Positions 22,805 to 35,136 of a DNA stretch of 64,000 bases are shown here, one piece after another. This DNA comes from Bimuria novae-zelandiae CBS 107.79. Taxonomy: Eukaryota > Ascomycota > Dothideomycetes > Pleosporales > Didymosphaeriaceae. The notes beneath the pieces are model-generated. The model worked only from the letters and a program-made list of their open reading frames with translations, did no database searches and was not told where the DNA came from. Numbering within the stretch: the stretch's first letter is position 1; every line of letters starts with the position of its first letter. A program made the position numbers and the translations under genes. The DNA lies in NCBI GenBank assembly GCA_010015655.1, contig ML976687.1, forward strand, positions 624,022 through 688,021, written 5' to 3'.

Positions 22805-23484
22805 GGTCGGATTGCTTGCGGCGGCTTTGTCGCGTTTGGGGAAGGGGAGAGAAGAAAAAGTTCTCACCGCCGTCAAAGGAAAATTATACTGGGCCGGGGT
22901 TTAGCGGGGCTGGCGCTAAAGCCTTAGTGCCACCGAAAACGCGCCAGCCATCAAAACATTCACCAAGCCGAACGTGTGCTTACTTACAACCGCCGACAGA
23001 CCAGGCATTCACCCTATAGCACGTACTGCATTTACCAATCTCTGCGTTGGGATTGCATACCCTGCCGTGACACGTAGGATGGGCGCCTGCACTTGCTGAT
23101 TTGACTAAAACATGCCAAATCTGACCTCACATGTAGGATGAAAACAGGCTGTACAGTGTACATACATGCGAAACTGACTGAGCGGAAGCACGCTGCACGA
23201 ATAATTGCGTTGAAAGCTATCAATTGGTATCGTGCTTCAGATGCATTACAGCGGTCCTTAGCAGCATTCCCCAGTCAACTTCTCGAGCCAGGTTCCGATC
23301 CCTACACCAAATAATACTGTTCATCTGATCGTGAGAATGCTAATCAATGGCCGAGAAAATGCTTCGCCTATCCGGAATGTCATAAAGGCCGCCCACTGCT
23401 CTAATCGAAAGTCAAATGTCCTAGAAATGCCCTAGCCGAAGCTCAAGGCCAGGGATACGAAACAACGCCTTGATGAAATCCATA
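22805..23484. other. Promoter region of CTP synthase
   Basis: A 680-bp gap between the CTP synthase start and the 3' end of the velvet gene, both on the minus strand. It should hold the CTP synthase promoter and the velvet gene terminator. No conserved element can be named. Confidence 0.5.
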
Positions 23485-24934
23485 TCATTCCTTGCGCCGC
23501 CGTTTTGCGAGTTCGTCGTCGTCGTCATGCTCGTGTTCCTGACCCTGGGTAAGACGCTTCCGCGCCAATGCTTTTTCGTTGCCCTTCTTCACCTGAATAT
23601 TACATCCTTGCAGCTTTAACGCGCGAGTGAGTGCGCTGCTGGGCCGCATCCCGGGAAAGTCTTTGGCAGTGTAGACCGTGAAAACATCGCTGAGAACTTC
23701 GGTGAGTATGGGTGAAAATCCCCCAACATGAAGGTTCATCGGGTCTATGCGCATGAGTACAAAGCGAAGGCGGTATCGACCGTTGGTACGGCACGATAGG
23801 TCCGGGAAGCAGAAGAAGCATCCTTCATTGTCGTGTTCATCCTTTGCTACTGACGGCGATGCTACCAGCTGGCCCATCAGTCGTCGCGTCGTCCGCCGAT
23901 CGGGTTGAATAAGCGCCGTCTCTTCGCTTGTCCCTTCGGCATTCCATAATGTGCAATGCACCACATTCAGCGAGTAGCGCAGCTCCTCCTCTTCTGGCTC
24001 ATTTTGCGCATTCGTCACTTTGAGCTGAATGATTGGCGGGGGGTCGATGACCCGGCGGTCTCTTTCGCCGAAACCGCACGCGCGCGCTGCAATAGGTTGT
24101 TGTCGGACCACGAGCTCATAGTTGAGATTCCTGTCTTGGTCAGCCGGATTCGACTTCCCGAATGAGAGTGCGGCATGCTTACAGCTGGTCGTTGTACACA
24201 GGCTGCGGTATGGACCCAGGAAGAGGGGCGGCTCGCGGCTCTTGCCGGAGCGGAGGACCGGTAGTTTGGGCCTCCGAATAAGCTAAAGGGCCCAAGGAGG
24301 ATGTCAGAGAACCACGATGCGACTGTGAGTGAGAGCCCACGGACCCGCGGAATGGAGTGGAGCTCGATGCATAGCTTGGCGTGTAGCCAGGCGACGGGAC
24401 TGGGGCATATGATCTCAGAGGTAGATCCACTGGAGATGTAAGGGCGTAGGGCTGATCATGATGCGGAGTCGGGCGGTGTGCAGGTCGTGTGTCTTCGTAC
24501 GGATGGCGCTGCTCGGTCAATCGCCTGGGAACTCTGCTATCGTACTCTGTGCGCGGGGATAGTGAAGGGGCATATTGCTGCGGAGAGTAAGGAGGTTCGG
24601 ATCTTGGCGGTGTGTACGAAGTGTGCAAGAGCTTGTCAACTGGTGCTGCTTGCCTGGAGAGTGGTGTTGGGTGGTGAGTGTCGTGTCGTAGAGGTCCGGG
24701 TTGTATGCTAGGGAGCTGGTTCACAGGCGAGTGGAAAGGGAAATCGTTCCGCGTTGGTGGCACAGCGGCTGCGATGTTCAGCGGCGGTAGGCGACGACTA
24801 CTCGGATACTCAAGGAACGGTGGAGGAGAAAATGCTGGTGGTTTCTGAGTCTCCGTAGCCATCTTACTGTCTACAGTCGAGCGGAATGGCGGGGGCGGAT
24901 GGAGCGGTGGAATCGCAGTTGGGCGGGACGACAT
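23485..24934 (-). CDS. velC: Velvet-domain developmental regulator, VelC-like
   Basis: Two exons, 24183-24934 and 23485-24130, with a 52-nt intron (24131-24182), give 465 residues. Residues 1-250 are Pro/Ser/Tyr-rich and disordered. The velvet domain follows (about 253-440): NYELVVRQQP, ARACGFGERDRRVIDPPPI, then LMGQLVASP, GCFFCFPDLSCRTNGRYRLRF, FTVYTAKDFPGM and LKLQGCNIQVKKGN. The C-terminus ends in basic RRRKE, a possible nuclear signal. Velvet proteins are NF-kB-like fungal transcription factors that coordinate development and secondary metabolism. The long N-terminal extension before an unsplit velvet domain matches VelC rather than VosA (domain first) or VelB (domain with an insertion). 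That subfamily choice comes from architecture and remembered motifs, so it is less sure than the velvet call itself. Confidence 0.85.
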
Positions 24935-25979
24935 GCGTTTTGTTCACGGGCCTTGAAATATGCGAGAAACCGCATTTGGTTGCTTGGGCAGTTTTGTGTT
25001 CAGCAGGGGGTTCGAGCGACACAAAGTCAGGAATCGAGTGTGGCGTGGGAAACGATTTGGTTTTCAATCGGCAGAGACTGATCGTCGACCCCAGAGGCGC
25101 TCAGACAACGGTCAACTAGGATGGCTTGGGAATGCGGGAGTGAAATCCCTGGGAACAGGATGGATGAGTTGTCTCCAAACGGCGACATGGATGGATCCTT
25201 GCGCACAAATGGAAGCTTGATTGGTGTCGGCGGCGGCAGCTTATACCTTTCGGTGTCGACTTAGCAGCCGTTGAAAGTCGGCTAAATAACACCTAGGGTA
25301 CCTCTTGTGTCGTCCGCCCACACGTCGGAGCCGTCGTACGGTGCAGTGTTGCGTCTGATATAAGAGGTGGCCCGGCAGCAGTGCGTCCAACGTAACCCTG
25401 GGGCCCAGGCGCCTTGCACAGGCGGGCGTGGGAGAGCGACTCTGGCAACGGCGCTGAAAGCCCGCGCGCTATCGACATGCATTGTCGCCTGGCCTACCTA
25501 TCAGCGTGCGGCGGGTGAAAAGGAATCCTGCCTCTCCGCAATCCTGGATGGTGGTCGCAACGGGCCACCGCCCTCGTCCTGAACGGGCAATGCAGGGCTT
25601 CATGCTGCTGCGTCCGGCCGTGACGACCTGGGAGACGTGTGACTGGCCGCCGTGCGATGCATGGGAGCTCGGATGCCGTGGGCCAGTGAATCACACACTA
25701 AGGACTGTATTGACTCTTGACCTCATCACCGTCTGCAGGAACGCGCCCGCGCTGAGGGTGTCGTCGGGGCGGGGCTGCTGGGGTCGTTGTTGTCAGTGGT
25801 TAGCAGTAGTGCGCCTCGGAGGCATCATGAGGTTTGGGCAACCGCAATGGGGGCGCGCGCACATCGCACCTGCCTGAACACGCGTATCCACTAAACCCAC
25901 GAAGCCACCACCTCCCCTTTCGGCGCGGCACCTTCGTCGTCCTCACCTCCCCTCCGCGAAAAGTCCCGACGCCCGCCTC
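24935..25979. other. Divergent promoter region, velvet gene and methyltransferase gene
   Basis: About 1.05 kb between two genes transcribed away from each other. Short open frames occur in the GC-rich part (25280-25880) but show no motif. A long 5' leader with upstream ORFs for the velvet gene is possible but cannot be shown. Confidence 0.5.
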
Positions 25980-26927
25980 ATGGCGTCCAAGTCCACCAAT
26001 TACGGGAATTATCAAAGTACGTTCCACTCTATGCGCGTAGTATTCATCTGGAACTGGCTGCGTGCCGCAACAACTTCAGCCTCCATACGTCCACTGCAGC
26101 ACTGGACTGACCGGCCCGCCAGACTATCTCGGCACCAACCACGCACCCGGCTCGCCGCCAGCGATTCACGTCCGCGATCTGCGTCTAAGCGTGATCAGCA
26201 GCCTGGGCTTCTCCTTCAAGGGCTGCCGCTGCTTGGACATCGGTTGCAATGACGGAAGTGTATCAACTCAGATTGGTGAGGGAACCCCTGTCTAACCCCG
26301 AACCATTATATATGGCCCCTGCTCATACTACACAATCAAGCCTTCGAATTCGATGCGAGCGAGGTTGTGGGTGTCGATATTGACCCCAAACTTGTACGGA
26401 AAGCCGAGGAACTCTACTCCCTCAAGGCCTCACGTGTTCGTCCCCCGTCGGAGCCATTTGAGCGTGAGCGACTCCTCGACTATTATCCCATGTCTGCTAT
26501 CCTTCGTCATGGACGCCTACCCGCTTCTGCATCGGTTGCTTCCCATTGGCCAAGTGTCAAGTTTATCGCTGCGGACTGGGTCGTCTCAACGGACCCGGCT
26601 ACCACAGGACCTTACGATGCCATCCTGGTTCTAAGCGTTATAAAATGGATCCATCTCGAGCACCTGGATGAGGGGCTGGTCAAGTTCTTCCACAAGTGCA
26701 AGACGTCACTCGCATCAGGCGGTTACCTGATCTTGGAAGTGCAAGGTTGGGAGTCATATCAGAAAGCTATCCGATCGAACGCTGCCCCTCACTTTGCAAA
26801 AAACTTGGCAAGCCTGCAATACCGGCCTGAGACCTCGTTTACCAAGCTACTGCAGGATGAGGGCCTCCATCTCTGCGCAACATCTGATCAACTACGCCGC
26901 CCCATCGCCATATACCGCAAAGCATGA
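25980..26927 (+). CDS. Bin3/MePCE-type RNA 5'-phosphate methyltransferase
   Basis: Three exons, 25980-26016, 26123-26275 and 26341-26927 (introns 106 and 65 nt), give 258 residues. The first intron was placed so that the family N-terminus NYGNYQNY is rebuilt; nearer acceptors break the frame or the motif. The Rossmann methyltransferase core shows CLDIGCNDGSVS (motif I, SAM binding), VVGVDIDPKLVRKAEE, then VLSVIKWIHLEHLDEGL, FFHKCKTSLASGGYLILEVQ and WESY, all typical of the Bin3 domain. Family members (human MePCE, fission yeast Bmc1) methylate the gamma-phosphate of small nuclear RNAs or act as RNP partners of U6 and telomerase RNA. The substrate here is unknown. Confidence 0.9.
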
Positions 26928-29900
26928 AAAGTGCGGGGTGAAGGGCGGCAGTACTTCCGCGATCGTCTAGTGCCAGGTGTGGTCGCACGAGCCAAATTTG
27001 CTCTTTGAGACCATGCTGCTCATCCATAAGTCTCGGGAATTAATTGAGTTGCTCCCGGGTTTCTGCCAGACAACCGGCCAATCCACCTCCTTGCACGGCA
27101 CTTCTGTAGTGCTAAGGTTTATTAGGCGCTGCTATTGGGAGTTGAGGTCCGGCAATTGCAACACCAGGAACATAGGAGTTGGCTGCGACTCACCCCTACC
27201 TTAAAACCATTTAACACAGGCATCAGAGAGATCTTTGACCTGGTAAACATGTTCCGTTTGATCCAGCAATCCCACTTGGCTCGCAGGACGTTCCCTGATC
27301 CAGGACTGACATCCTTCAGCCCATCTTATCCGGCTCACTTTGTCTTAGTTTTACCGGTTCTTGAAGGCACCCCCACGTGGATCATCCTGAGGCCATTTGT
27401 ATCCCATCACGAACAGTGATCGTATGTTCAAGCTCCGCACGCAGTCGCCTTGGTGATACCCATGAGCCCGCTCTTCACACCGACGTTGTCTTTGTATTGA
27501 TCGCCCGGGTTTTACTCAAGCGTACTTTCGGAGTCGCAAACCGGTCACGTTCATTTGCTCGGCAGAGTTCGCCAGAGCACACTCATGTCGACGCCTCTCC
27601 CGCGAGGTGTGTCCTTGCGCCAGTAACCGGGAACGGTGACTACCTCAGCAAAGAGTAGCACGAATGATCTCGTTGGCGATCGAACGCTCCTAACCGTGGC
27701 CGCACCAATAATTCTAGGAAGGCAGGTGAAGTTTATGCAAGGATCACACCCGTTCATGATTACCTCGCAAGCCGTCCTTATATGACCAATATATTGAACC
27801 TAATCTACAGCTGCGGCAGTCGACTACTCCAAGCTTTTCCATCACTCAATCTTCAAAACTCTATTCTACTATACTGAAATCAACCTCGGCATTAATTGTG
27901 CGCTGCATGCAAGCCATGTCAACAAAAACATGGACTCCATGGAGGTTGCATTGGGACTTGCTTGCCCAGCCCCACTTCAATCTAATTAGCACCTCGGTTC
28001 GTTCGGCAGCCTGTGTGAAACTCCGTTGTCCGCAGGCGCATCCTTCTCCTCTGCAGCATCTCAACACTATAGTGCATGCCCTTGCGTCATGCGCGCATTT
28101 CGGCAGGTACGAAAAATTCGTCTTGTGTGACAGGCTTACGGTCCTTCCTCCCGGTCTACGGCTTAACGGCTGTGCCAGCGGCAGGATTGGCTGTTTCTAG
28201 AAGCTGGACCAACAGCGCGCGTTATGCAATAATATACTTTGCACGGTGGACTATGCGAACGTACTCGAAAAGGAAATTATGGCGGCACAAGCCGAAAATT
28301 CCGTCCGAGGATGCAGGCGCACGAGCTGCAACGATCAGTATAGCAGAGTATGTGGCCTGCGGTATGTATCCAGGGCGAATATAGACATGGAGCTCAACAA
28401 TTGATAATGTCCCGAGACCCGGTCTTCTTCTTTCTCTCCGATGATTAGGCGGTCGAGGGTGCGTCCATGTAGGGGTACAGATTTTGCTAGTGCTGCAACA
28501 TCGCCGCTTGGCTACCTTCCTCACAGAGCTGGGACTCGGCGGTAAAGCTGTACTTCAACGTAACACAATGGGAAGAAATTCAGACCCCGCAATACCGAAT
28601 GATGGCTGGAATTAAACGAACAATTGAAAGCGGCTTGGGTCAGAGTGCTTCATTCGGTTCTGCAATGCAACTTTTTGCAAGGCGCTGTGCACGAACCCTA
28701 CCCTCGTCATGCAAATGTATCGTAAAAATGACACTTGAACGAAGAGTTTGTGTAGAAATAAATGCTGGCTTCGGTGATTGAAGTGCACCTGCCCTCGGTA
28801 CGGCAATGACGCGCACTTTCCAAAGTAAAGTTGAGGGAAGGAGCGACTTCTGCTCCTACACCGCGCTCAACCTCTCTAGGTCTCATCTACCTTCACCAAA
28901 CTACACTACCCTGAGGCCCTCCAATCGATGCATGTCCACTGAGGCAAGACGATAGACCGCGGTCCACGACCCTTGGCTCAGAATGTGGAAGCCACGGTGC
29001 GCGAGTACACGCCTGGCAGAGCTGCCCGGAAATCCGTGTGAATCTCCCTCTTTGCACGCAGTCACCGTCTTTTTAGGTTTGGTCAGTCGCACTATGGTTG
29101 CATGTTGCAGTGACCCGCCTAAATTGTGAGTAAGAACTCGGTCAAGGTGCCTTGGAATGAAGAATAATTGAACTCTACTGGAAAAGCGCTTGCACAGAAA
29201 GAAATGTGGTATGTACTCTCGCATATATAGCTGCGGACGGTTTGAACATGCCGGTATAATTCCAGGGCTCATCTGTACGGGCATATTTTTCCGAGAAGTG
29301 CGCCCAACATCATCAAGTCTCGGAGAAGCAAGGAGTTCTTGAAGCCCGCGACGCACACTCACGCCATGAACCGTCCCGATCAGTTCATTCTGCCGAAGAA
29401 CAAGATATCGTGAACCATTTCACGGCCAACAAGACTAAATAGTGTGAGCGATTGTGGTTGACTACCTGACCGTTGTTCAAAGGGTTCCAGCAGCTAAGCT
29501 GGCCAGATTGGATCTATCCGAAGGCTTTCCAACCTCACAAACTTTTCGGGACCTTGATACAGCGGTGTGAATCGGAAGGCTTGCCCGAGGACGTTTCGGT
29601 AGGGCGACCTAGAGACCAGCCACATCAGCCACCGATATTCGTGGAGCAAGTACTTTATAGGAATCACCATAGGAGATTTCAGTCCTTTCACCAAGTACAT
29701 GCTGAGCGACAATGGAGAAGGCAACTCTTGAAGCACCGCAGCATACAGGAGGCTGCTCACCGGTGTTGTACTTCGGCCACGATCCTGCGCATCTTTCGCT
29801 GCCTGCTGATTGCAGCTTGGTACTCCTCGGGATGTAGCGTTCCGAGGTTGAACAGCGGGGTTCTTGTGTAAAGCAAGCTTGTGCGACACAACGGCGTTGA

Positions 29901-32155
29901 TTTCCGTGATCCTATGCGGTCGATCGGGGGAGAAACTTGTCCATCTTGTCAGTGCGCCAGCCCGGGAGATAAAAGCCACGTGAAACATGGGATCTTCTGA
30001 CCAGATCATTGAGATACCAATGAGCGGTTGATGACGGTGCGGCAAGATGCAGTACGTGCTAGGCACACGTAAAAACGGTCCACCAGGATGGCTGAGGCCC
30101 GACAGATGGGCATACCGACCCCGAGGACCGTGGCCTTGGTTCCTACTATGCAAAGGGGTCGGGGGCATTTACAGCATGGCACATCTAACAACACTGGAGC
30201 TCGCGGAGGCACAAAGGGTTCGCTTGGTCGCCGAAAAAATTTGGGTAAAGGGATGCCTGCATCAAGGGCTGGTCGATTGCACAGATGGATTGGCCTTCCA
30301 AACATTTCGAGACCGTGCTACCGGTACGAATTCTCGATGTACAGTGTGTGGGTGGCGGTCAGCAAGCAGATGCTGTAACATGTCCACTCTGCCGTGGGGG
30401 AGGGGGCACATCCAAGAAAAAGCCCTGATCCACAATTCGCACAACTTCTTGGATGCCCGTAGCGAAGTTCGCTAGAATCCATGTCCTTGCGCTACGCATC
30501 TTCGAGCAGCACACGGTATCTCGAAGACTGAGAGATACTGGGACCAGGGTTTGCAGACCACGAAAAGAGTACACCGCGATCTGGAAGTATCTGTGTGGTC
30601 ACAAATATGCCCCTCGTCGCACTATGCGACCATCTGACCCAGAATTCGGTCCTTTGGCGCAATTTCCATCTGCTGGAGATACTCGCTTGGGTACCTTTGC
30701 TGGACGTCCGAACACTGCAAGGGTACTTTTGCCAGCACATCGGATAGCTGCGCAAAACACGGCGTACAAAAGGTGCAACTGCGTCTTGCAGCAGTCCCGA
30801 GCCAAGCGACAATCCAGGGCATCACAAATACTGTTTCCCGCCTCGCGCCAGTTGTTTCCAACTGATGTCGCTGTCCACGCGTAGTCGAATGGTCGCACAA
30901 AGCGCTGTTCTCCTTCGCTGGCCCTGGTCAGAAGGAGACACGAGCCAGTCCATACGAATACGGTGGTCTTGATAGCATTGCTGTACATATGGTTAGCGCA
31001 ATGTGGGCAACGGACGCAGAAGCGAGGAGGATTGTGGTGGTCGTCCCACGTTGATACCGACCGCCCCTACGTAATCGGCTGGAGATGATTTACACGCCTG
31101 CGGGACTGTCCTCGAATACGATAGGTGGGGGCATGGGGTTGCATCATCCCCTTGCCGGCGCTGCAAGACATCTCAGTTTTTTGGGGACTTGCTCGCCACG
31201 TCGAAACACCTTGGCCATATCCGCTTTCCCCCGGAGGCACAGCATGAGAACCAATCAAGACCATTTCGACCGACGATGCACCAAGCCTGCAGCAATCAAG
31301 CCCGCATAGGGTCGAGTACCTCATCCAGGCCAAGGACCGTTCCGTTGTGGGCGCTCGCCTGCCACGTCGCCCGTAGCGGCAGGCGGCAGCGTACTTCTCT
31401 TCGCTGCACCTCCCTCGCTGGGCATGCTGGCACTCTATCTTGTTGGCAAATGCCCTCCCGCCATCGATTCAAGGGACCTGTTGCTTCCGCACCATGAGAA
31501 GGACACATAGTCCTCCGCTGTGCGGTGGCGAGAGAGATTCAGCTTGCTTGGAGCGGGCCCAGGATCGGACTGGTCGTTTCTTCGCGTGAGAGGGTGTTTA
31601 TATATAGGGTGAGCGTCAGTAACATGTTACGCCTGTTGTCCGGCATTATTAAACGCGCCCGACTACATTCGCCTAGCCACTCAGTCAGTCCCCTTTTCCT
31701 TTCAACTGGGTTGCGAGGTGCAGCACTCTGCGCGCGCCGCTGCCAGCACCAGCTCTGCAGAGGTGAATTGGCATAAGCGCATTGGGGCCATCTGGCCCGC
31801 CTCTCTCCTTTCGGGCTCCCACGATACTTGTCGCTGCAGTGCGGTGGAGATTTGCTGCTGACAGCGCGCAGGCTTACTGCTGCGCGATCCTTGCGCACGA
31901 GTCTAGCAACGAAGCGAAGAAGCGAATGACCTTCGGATCCGCGACGTTGTACAGAGCATTCCACAACCACCAGTCGGCATCTTTGGCGGGGACAGTCCAC
32001 ATACTGCCGATGCGCAGAGCTACCCATATATCGCCCAAGGAGCAACTCGCGCTCGCACGCACAAGCAGGACCGTCTCCCTCTCGCCGCAGGCCCGGCGCA
32101 TTGCTCTCTTGCGGCACAGGACTTCAACATTCGTTTTGAACGCAGCCACCCCACG
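26928..32155. other. 5.2-kb gene-poor stretch
   Basis: No gene, RNA or mobile element could be supported. Base composition is balanced and shows no RIP-type AT bias. Open frames of 60-225 codons occur on both strands (for example minus 29494-30168 and minus 31539-32117) but overlap each other, lack recognisable motifs and do not splice into a longer frame. The region may hold decayed genes, a long non-coding RNA or regulatory DNA. Confidence 0.5.
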
Positions 32156-32995
32156 ATGCCGCCGGACAGCTCGTCGTTTACGGCGCTAAACTGTCCCCCG
32201 GATTCAGCACTACCTGAACATATGGGCTCGTTCAGCCTTGCCGCGCCGCCCAATACCGACCTCTGGAGAAAGCCACCATCGCGAGACACCTCCACGGCGC
32301 CGATCTTATACACCGCCTTGCGGAACCCCTTCATAGCGGCCGAGGTCACCGTCGCCGCCGAGTGGGAGCTGGAGTGGGACCAGGGTGGGCTCGTCATCTT
32401 TGCGGGCGCGCCCCCAGGCCGCGTTGCGACAGCCACGTCGCGCGAAGGCTCCTCGAATTCACCCTCTTCCTCCCCGTCGCCCGCGTCCAGTAATAGCGCT
32501 CCGGCACCCACGCACCCCGCGACCCCGGCACCGACATCGCAGAATGCGGGGCAGCACCCCGGCCCTGGAGCTGCTGCTGCTGCCGTCCCACAATCACAAG
32601 CTCCGCCAGCCTACATGCCGCCTGCACCCGCCTCCAAATGGGTCAAGGTCGGCCTCGAGTTCTGCAACGGCGCGTGTCACGCGACCTCGGTGGTTGCGAC
32701 ATCGGACGGTGCGGACTGGGCCCGCGCCGACATTGTGCGCCGGCCCCAGCTGCGCGTCAAGATTGAGCGCATCGGGTGCGCGTTGTGGGTGTGGTACGAG
32801 GACGGGCTCGCCGGATGGAAGAAGCTGCGAGAAGTGACGTGGTTCTTCTGGGGCGTCGAAGACAAAGCTGTCAGAGTGGGCGTGTATGCCTCTCGACCGG
32901 CAAACTTCGGCATGAGCATGTACGAGAGGAGGCAAGGGTTCAGCAACAGTCCGAGAAACCTGTGCGTGGACTTTGAGGGACTGGAAATATTCTGA
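32156..32995 (+). CDS. DUF1349 family protein
   Basis: A single-exon frame of 279 residues from an ATG at 32156. The family pattern is seen on both sides of an insertion: DLWRKPPSRDTSTAPILYTAL and VAAEWELEWDQGGLVIFAG, then KWVKVGLEFCNGACHATSVV, SDGADWARADI, LRVKIERIGCALWVWYEDG, REVTWFFWG and RVGVYASRPAN. The inserted part (about 90-165) is low-complexity Ser/Pro/Ala. DUF1349 proteins have a concanavalin-like beta-sandwich fold; their biochemical role is not established. No signal peptide is visible. Confidence 0.85.
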   Translation: MPPDSSSFTALNCPPDSALPEHMGSFSLAAPPNTDLWRKPPSRDTSTAPILYTALRNPFIAAEVTVAAEWELEWDQGGLVIFAGAPPGRVATATSREGSSNSPSSSPSPASSNSAPAPTHPATPAPTSQNAGQHPGPGAAAAAVPQSQAPPAYMPPAPASKWVKVGLEFCNGACHATSVVATSDGADWARADIVRRPQLRVKIERIGCALWVWYEDGLAGWKKLREVTWFFWGVEDKAVRVGVYASRPANFGMSMYERRQGFSNSPRNLCVDFEGLEIF

Positions 32996-33614
32996 TGACG
33001 AGATGGGTTGGGTGGGTCTCTTTGCAACGGCGTGCATTTCTCCTGTTGTGATACCTCGTATCACGCCTTCATGATTGCTTTGTTGTAATTCCGTATCCTT
33101 TTTTCTTGTTCTCCGCGTCTAGATTCTCTAGCATCTTCTTTTTCTTTTTTCGATTGTTTGTATTCGATACGTACTTTATCCCCTCGCCGGCCGCGTCTGC
33201 GCCTTCGTCATACCCTGTTGCATTCGATATTCCATCATTAGGATTATCTTTACTCGTTTACCATCTTTGAGGATGGTGGGAAGCTGTTGAAAAGAAGCGT
33301 GAGCGTCTTATTTTAATATCATGAATATCACGCAGATATTCGGTAACGTGCTCGGATTCGGTGTCTTCCTGTGTATCATTTGATTGACATGACAGTTTCT
33401 CTATCCGAATTTCGGAGCAGAGGGAAACATATTCACATCACAGCGTATCGTGTGAATGACGCAGCTCACTTCACCGACCCCACGTATCTCGTGTGGCAGT
33501 GAAGGCGTTTGTCGACATCAAGTAAGCCAAACGGTCGCAACTACAACATCAATCCCCATTCTCCTTCTCCTTCTCCATCGTACTCTTGGCAGCACTCAAA
33601 TTGCGACATGCAAA
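32996..33614. other. Intergenic region
   Basis: About 620 bp between two genes on the plus strand. The first part is T-rich and would hold the 3' UTR of the DUF1349 gene. No TATA box or other element can be named with confidence. Confidence 0.5.
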
Positions 33615-35136
33615 ATGAGACTTTTCTGTCTAATACCCACCGTCTCCATCCTTACTGCTGCACGCGAACTGCGCCATAGACTCCCCGAAGGTGTATCTCC
33701 AAACGGGCCCATTGAGCCGCAACCGCAGGCACCAGCCCTGGAAGTGTGTTCCTCCACGCTCGGCATCGTCAAGCCGTGCAAAACTACCAGGACCACCGCG
33801 TCGAGCGCTCCTCCGATCTCGGCTCCAAGCACTACTCTGTCTTCTATTACCATTCCTACCATACTGATACGTAGCACCACAACACTAGCCCCCAGCACCA
33901 CGAGCGCGGACGTAAACCCCCTGCATACAGATGCCCGTGGTCACCAACTGGTAGAATGTTTCTCGAACGGTGGAGCGTGTGTCACTATGCTTGTTAATCT
34001 CACATCTCCCTGGGACAAACTCAATGGAAATCCTCCCTCTTCCTGGGCGCTCAGTAGGTTGGTGGAAGAGTGGTGCGATCCGTCAACTCGCGAGAGGCGG
34101 GAGAAAGAGTACGTCCCCTTCAACCCCTCGCCGTCCCCCTCTTCCCCTAGTTAACCCGCGCCCTTAGATTGATGCCCACCTGCCGCGCGTGCTCCGACTT
34201 CGACGGCCTCCGCTCGCGAGATATATGGGATACGTTCAAGGTGGCAGTGACGGGCTTCTGCACCACGCCCTCCCCCTCCGTATACACCCTCTCCGTCTCC
34301 CTCCTCTCCTTCGTTAAAGACCTAGTAATCAAACCCACAAACTTCACGCACCCGGGGCTGAATCCGCGCGTGCAGAGCTTCGTTGATGCGTGGGAGGACC
34401 GGTATGGGACCACCCAGAGTAGTGTGATGACGGGGATGTCGACGACGAGGGTGGAGGGTGCGGTGCTAACAAAGGGCTTGTTGCAGCTCCCAAGGAATTG
34501 GCCGTATACGAAGCCGGCGGTCGCGAGGAGGCCGGGGGTTACAGAGACGGCGACGGTGACGGGGGCGGTGCAGGGGGGGAAGGGGGAGTTCGTGGTGCTG
34601 GGGAGCGTGGAGTGGTGGGTATCCCTCTTTTCCTTTCTTTGCCGCTGTTGTTTTCCCCCTCTACTCGCTCTTTGGCCGTGATACTGCTGGTTGGATGATT
34701 TTGTGGTGGTTGAGCTGACGAAGGTGTGGACAGGTATCCTCGTCCGCTGGACTCGGGGTTCCATGTCTTGAGGAATTTTAGCCAGAGTGTTCTGGGGGTT
34801 GGGGTGGATTCGTCGGCGAGCGGTGCGCTTTCGAGTAGTGCGGGTGGATCGCGGGAGGGGGAGGCGCGGAGTACGGCGTCGGCAGCACAGACTTTGTCGA
34901 CGAGATCGGACGTTGTGAAGACGGATAGCGGCGTTAGGTCGTTTGGGTCTGTGTCGGAAATCTTGTCGCCGACACCAGCGCTGCCGTCGCCGTCGAAGCC
35001 GGTGTCTTCAAGAACGGTTGATGGTGCAAATTCCTCTTCGTCCGTACCGGCGGTCTCATCGGCGTCATCGTTGCCAGCGCCATTGCCGCCGAAGTCTACA
35101 TCAACCAGCGCCGCGCATATGGTGAAGACTATGTAG
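33615..35136 (+). CDS. Secreted Ser/Thr-rich cell-surface-type protein
   Basis: Three exons, 33615-34108, 34168-34614 and 34734-35136 (introns 59 and 119 nt, in phase), give 447 residues. A likely signal peptide opens the protein (MRLFCLIPTVSILTAARE). It is followed by a mucin-like Thr/Ser/Pro stretch (TTRTTASSAPPISAPSTT), a Cys-containing central part (VECFSNGGACVTM, LVEEWCDPS, LMPTCRACSDFDG, VTGFCTTPSPS) and a Ser/Ala/Pro-rich tail from about 330. The even Cys pattern suits disulphides in the secretory path, and the Ser/Thr tracts suit O-mannosylation. No hydrophobic GPI-attachment tail is seen at the predicted end, so secretion to medium or wall is more likely than GPI anchoring unless a further 3' exon was missed. 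The family is not recognised. Confidence 0.68.

Noticed and set aside
25010..25030. gggttcgagcgac as possible tRNA T-arm
   Set aside because: The flanking stems do not pair and no matching D and anticodon arms are present.
29494..30168. 225-codon minus-strand open frame in the gene-poor stretch
   Set aside because: Overlaps other frames, no recognisable family or intron pattern; not enough to call a gene.
31539..32117. 192-codon minus-strand open frame
   Set aside because: Arg- and Ser-rich by composition, no motif; lies directly upstream of the DUF1349 gene, where a promoter is expected.
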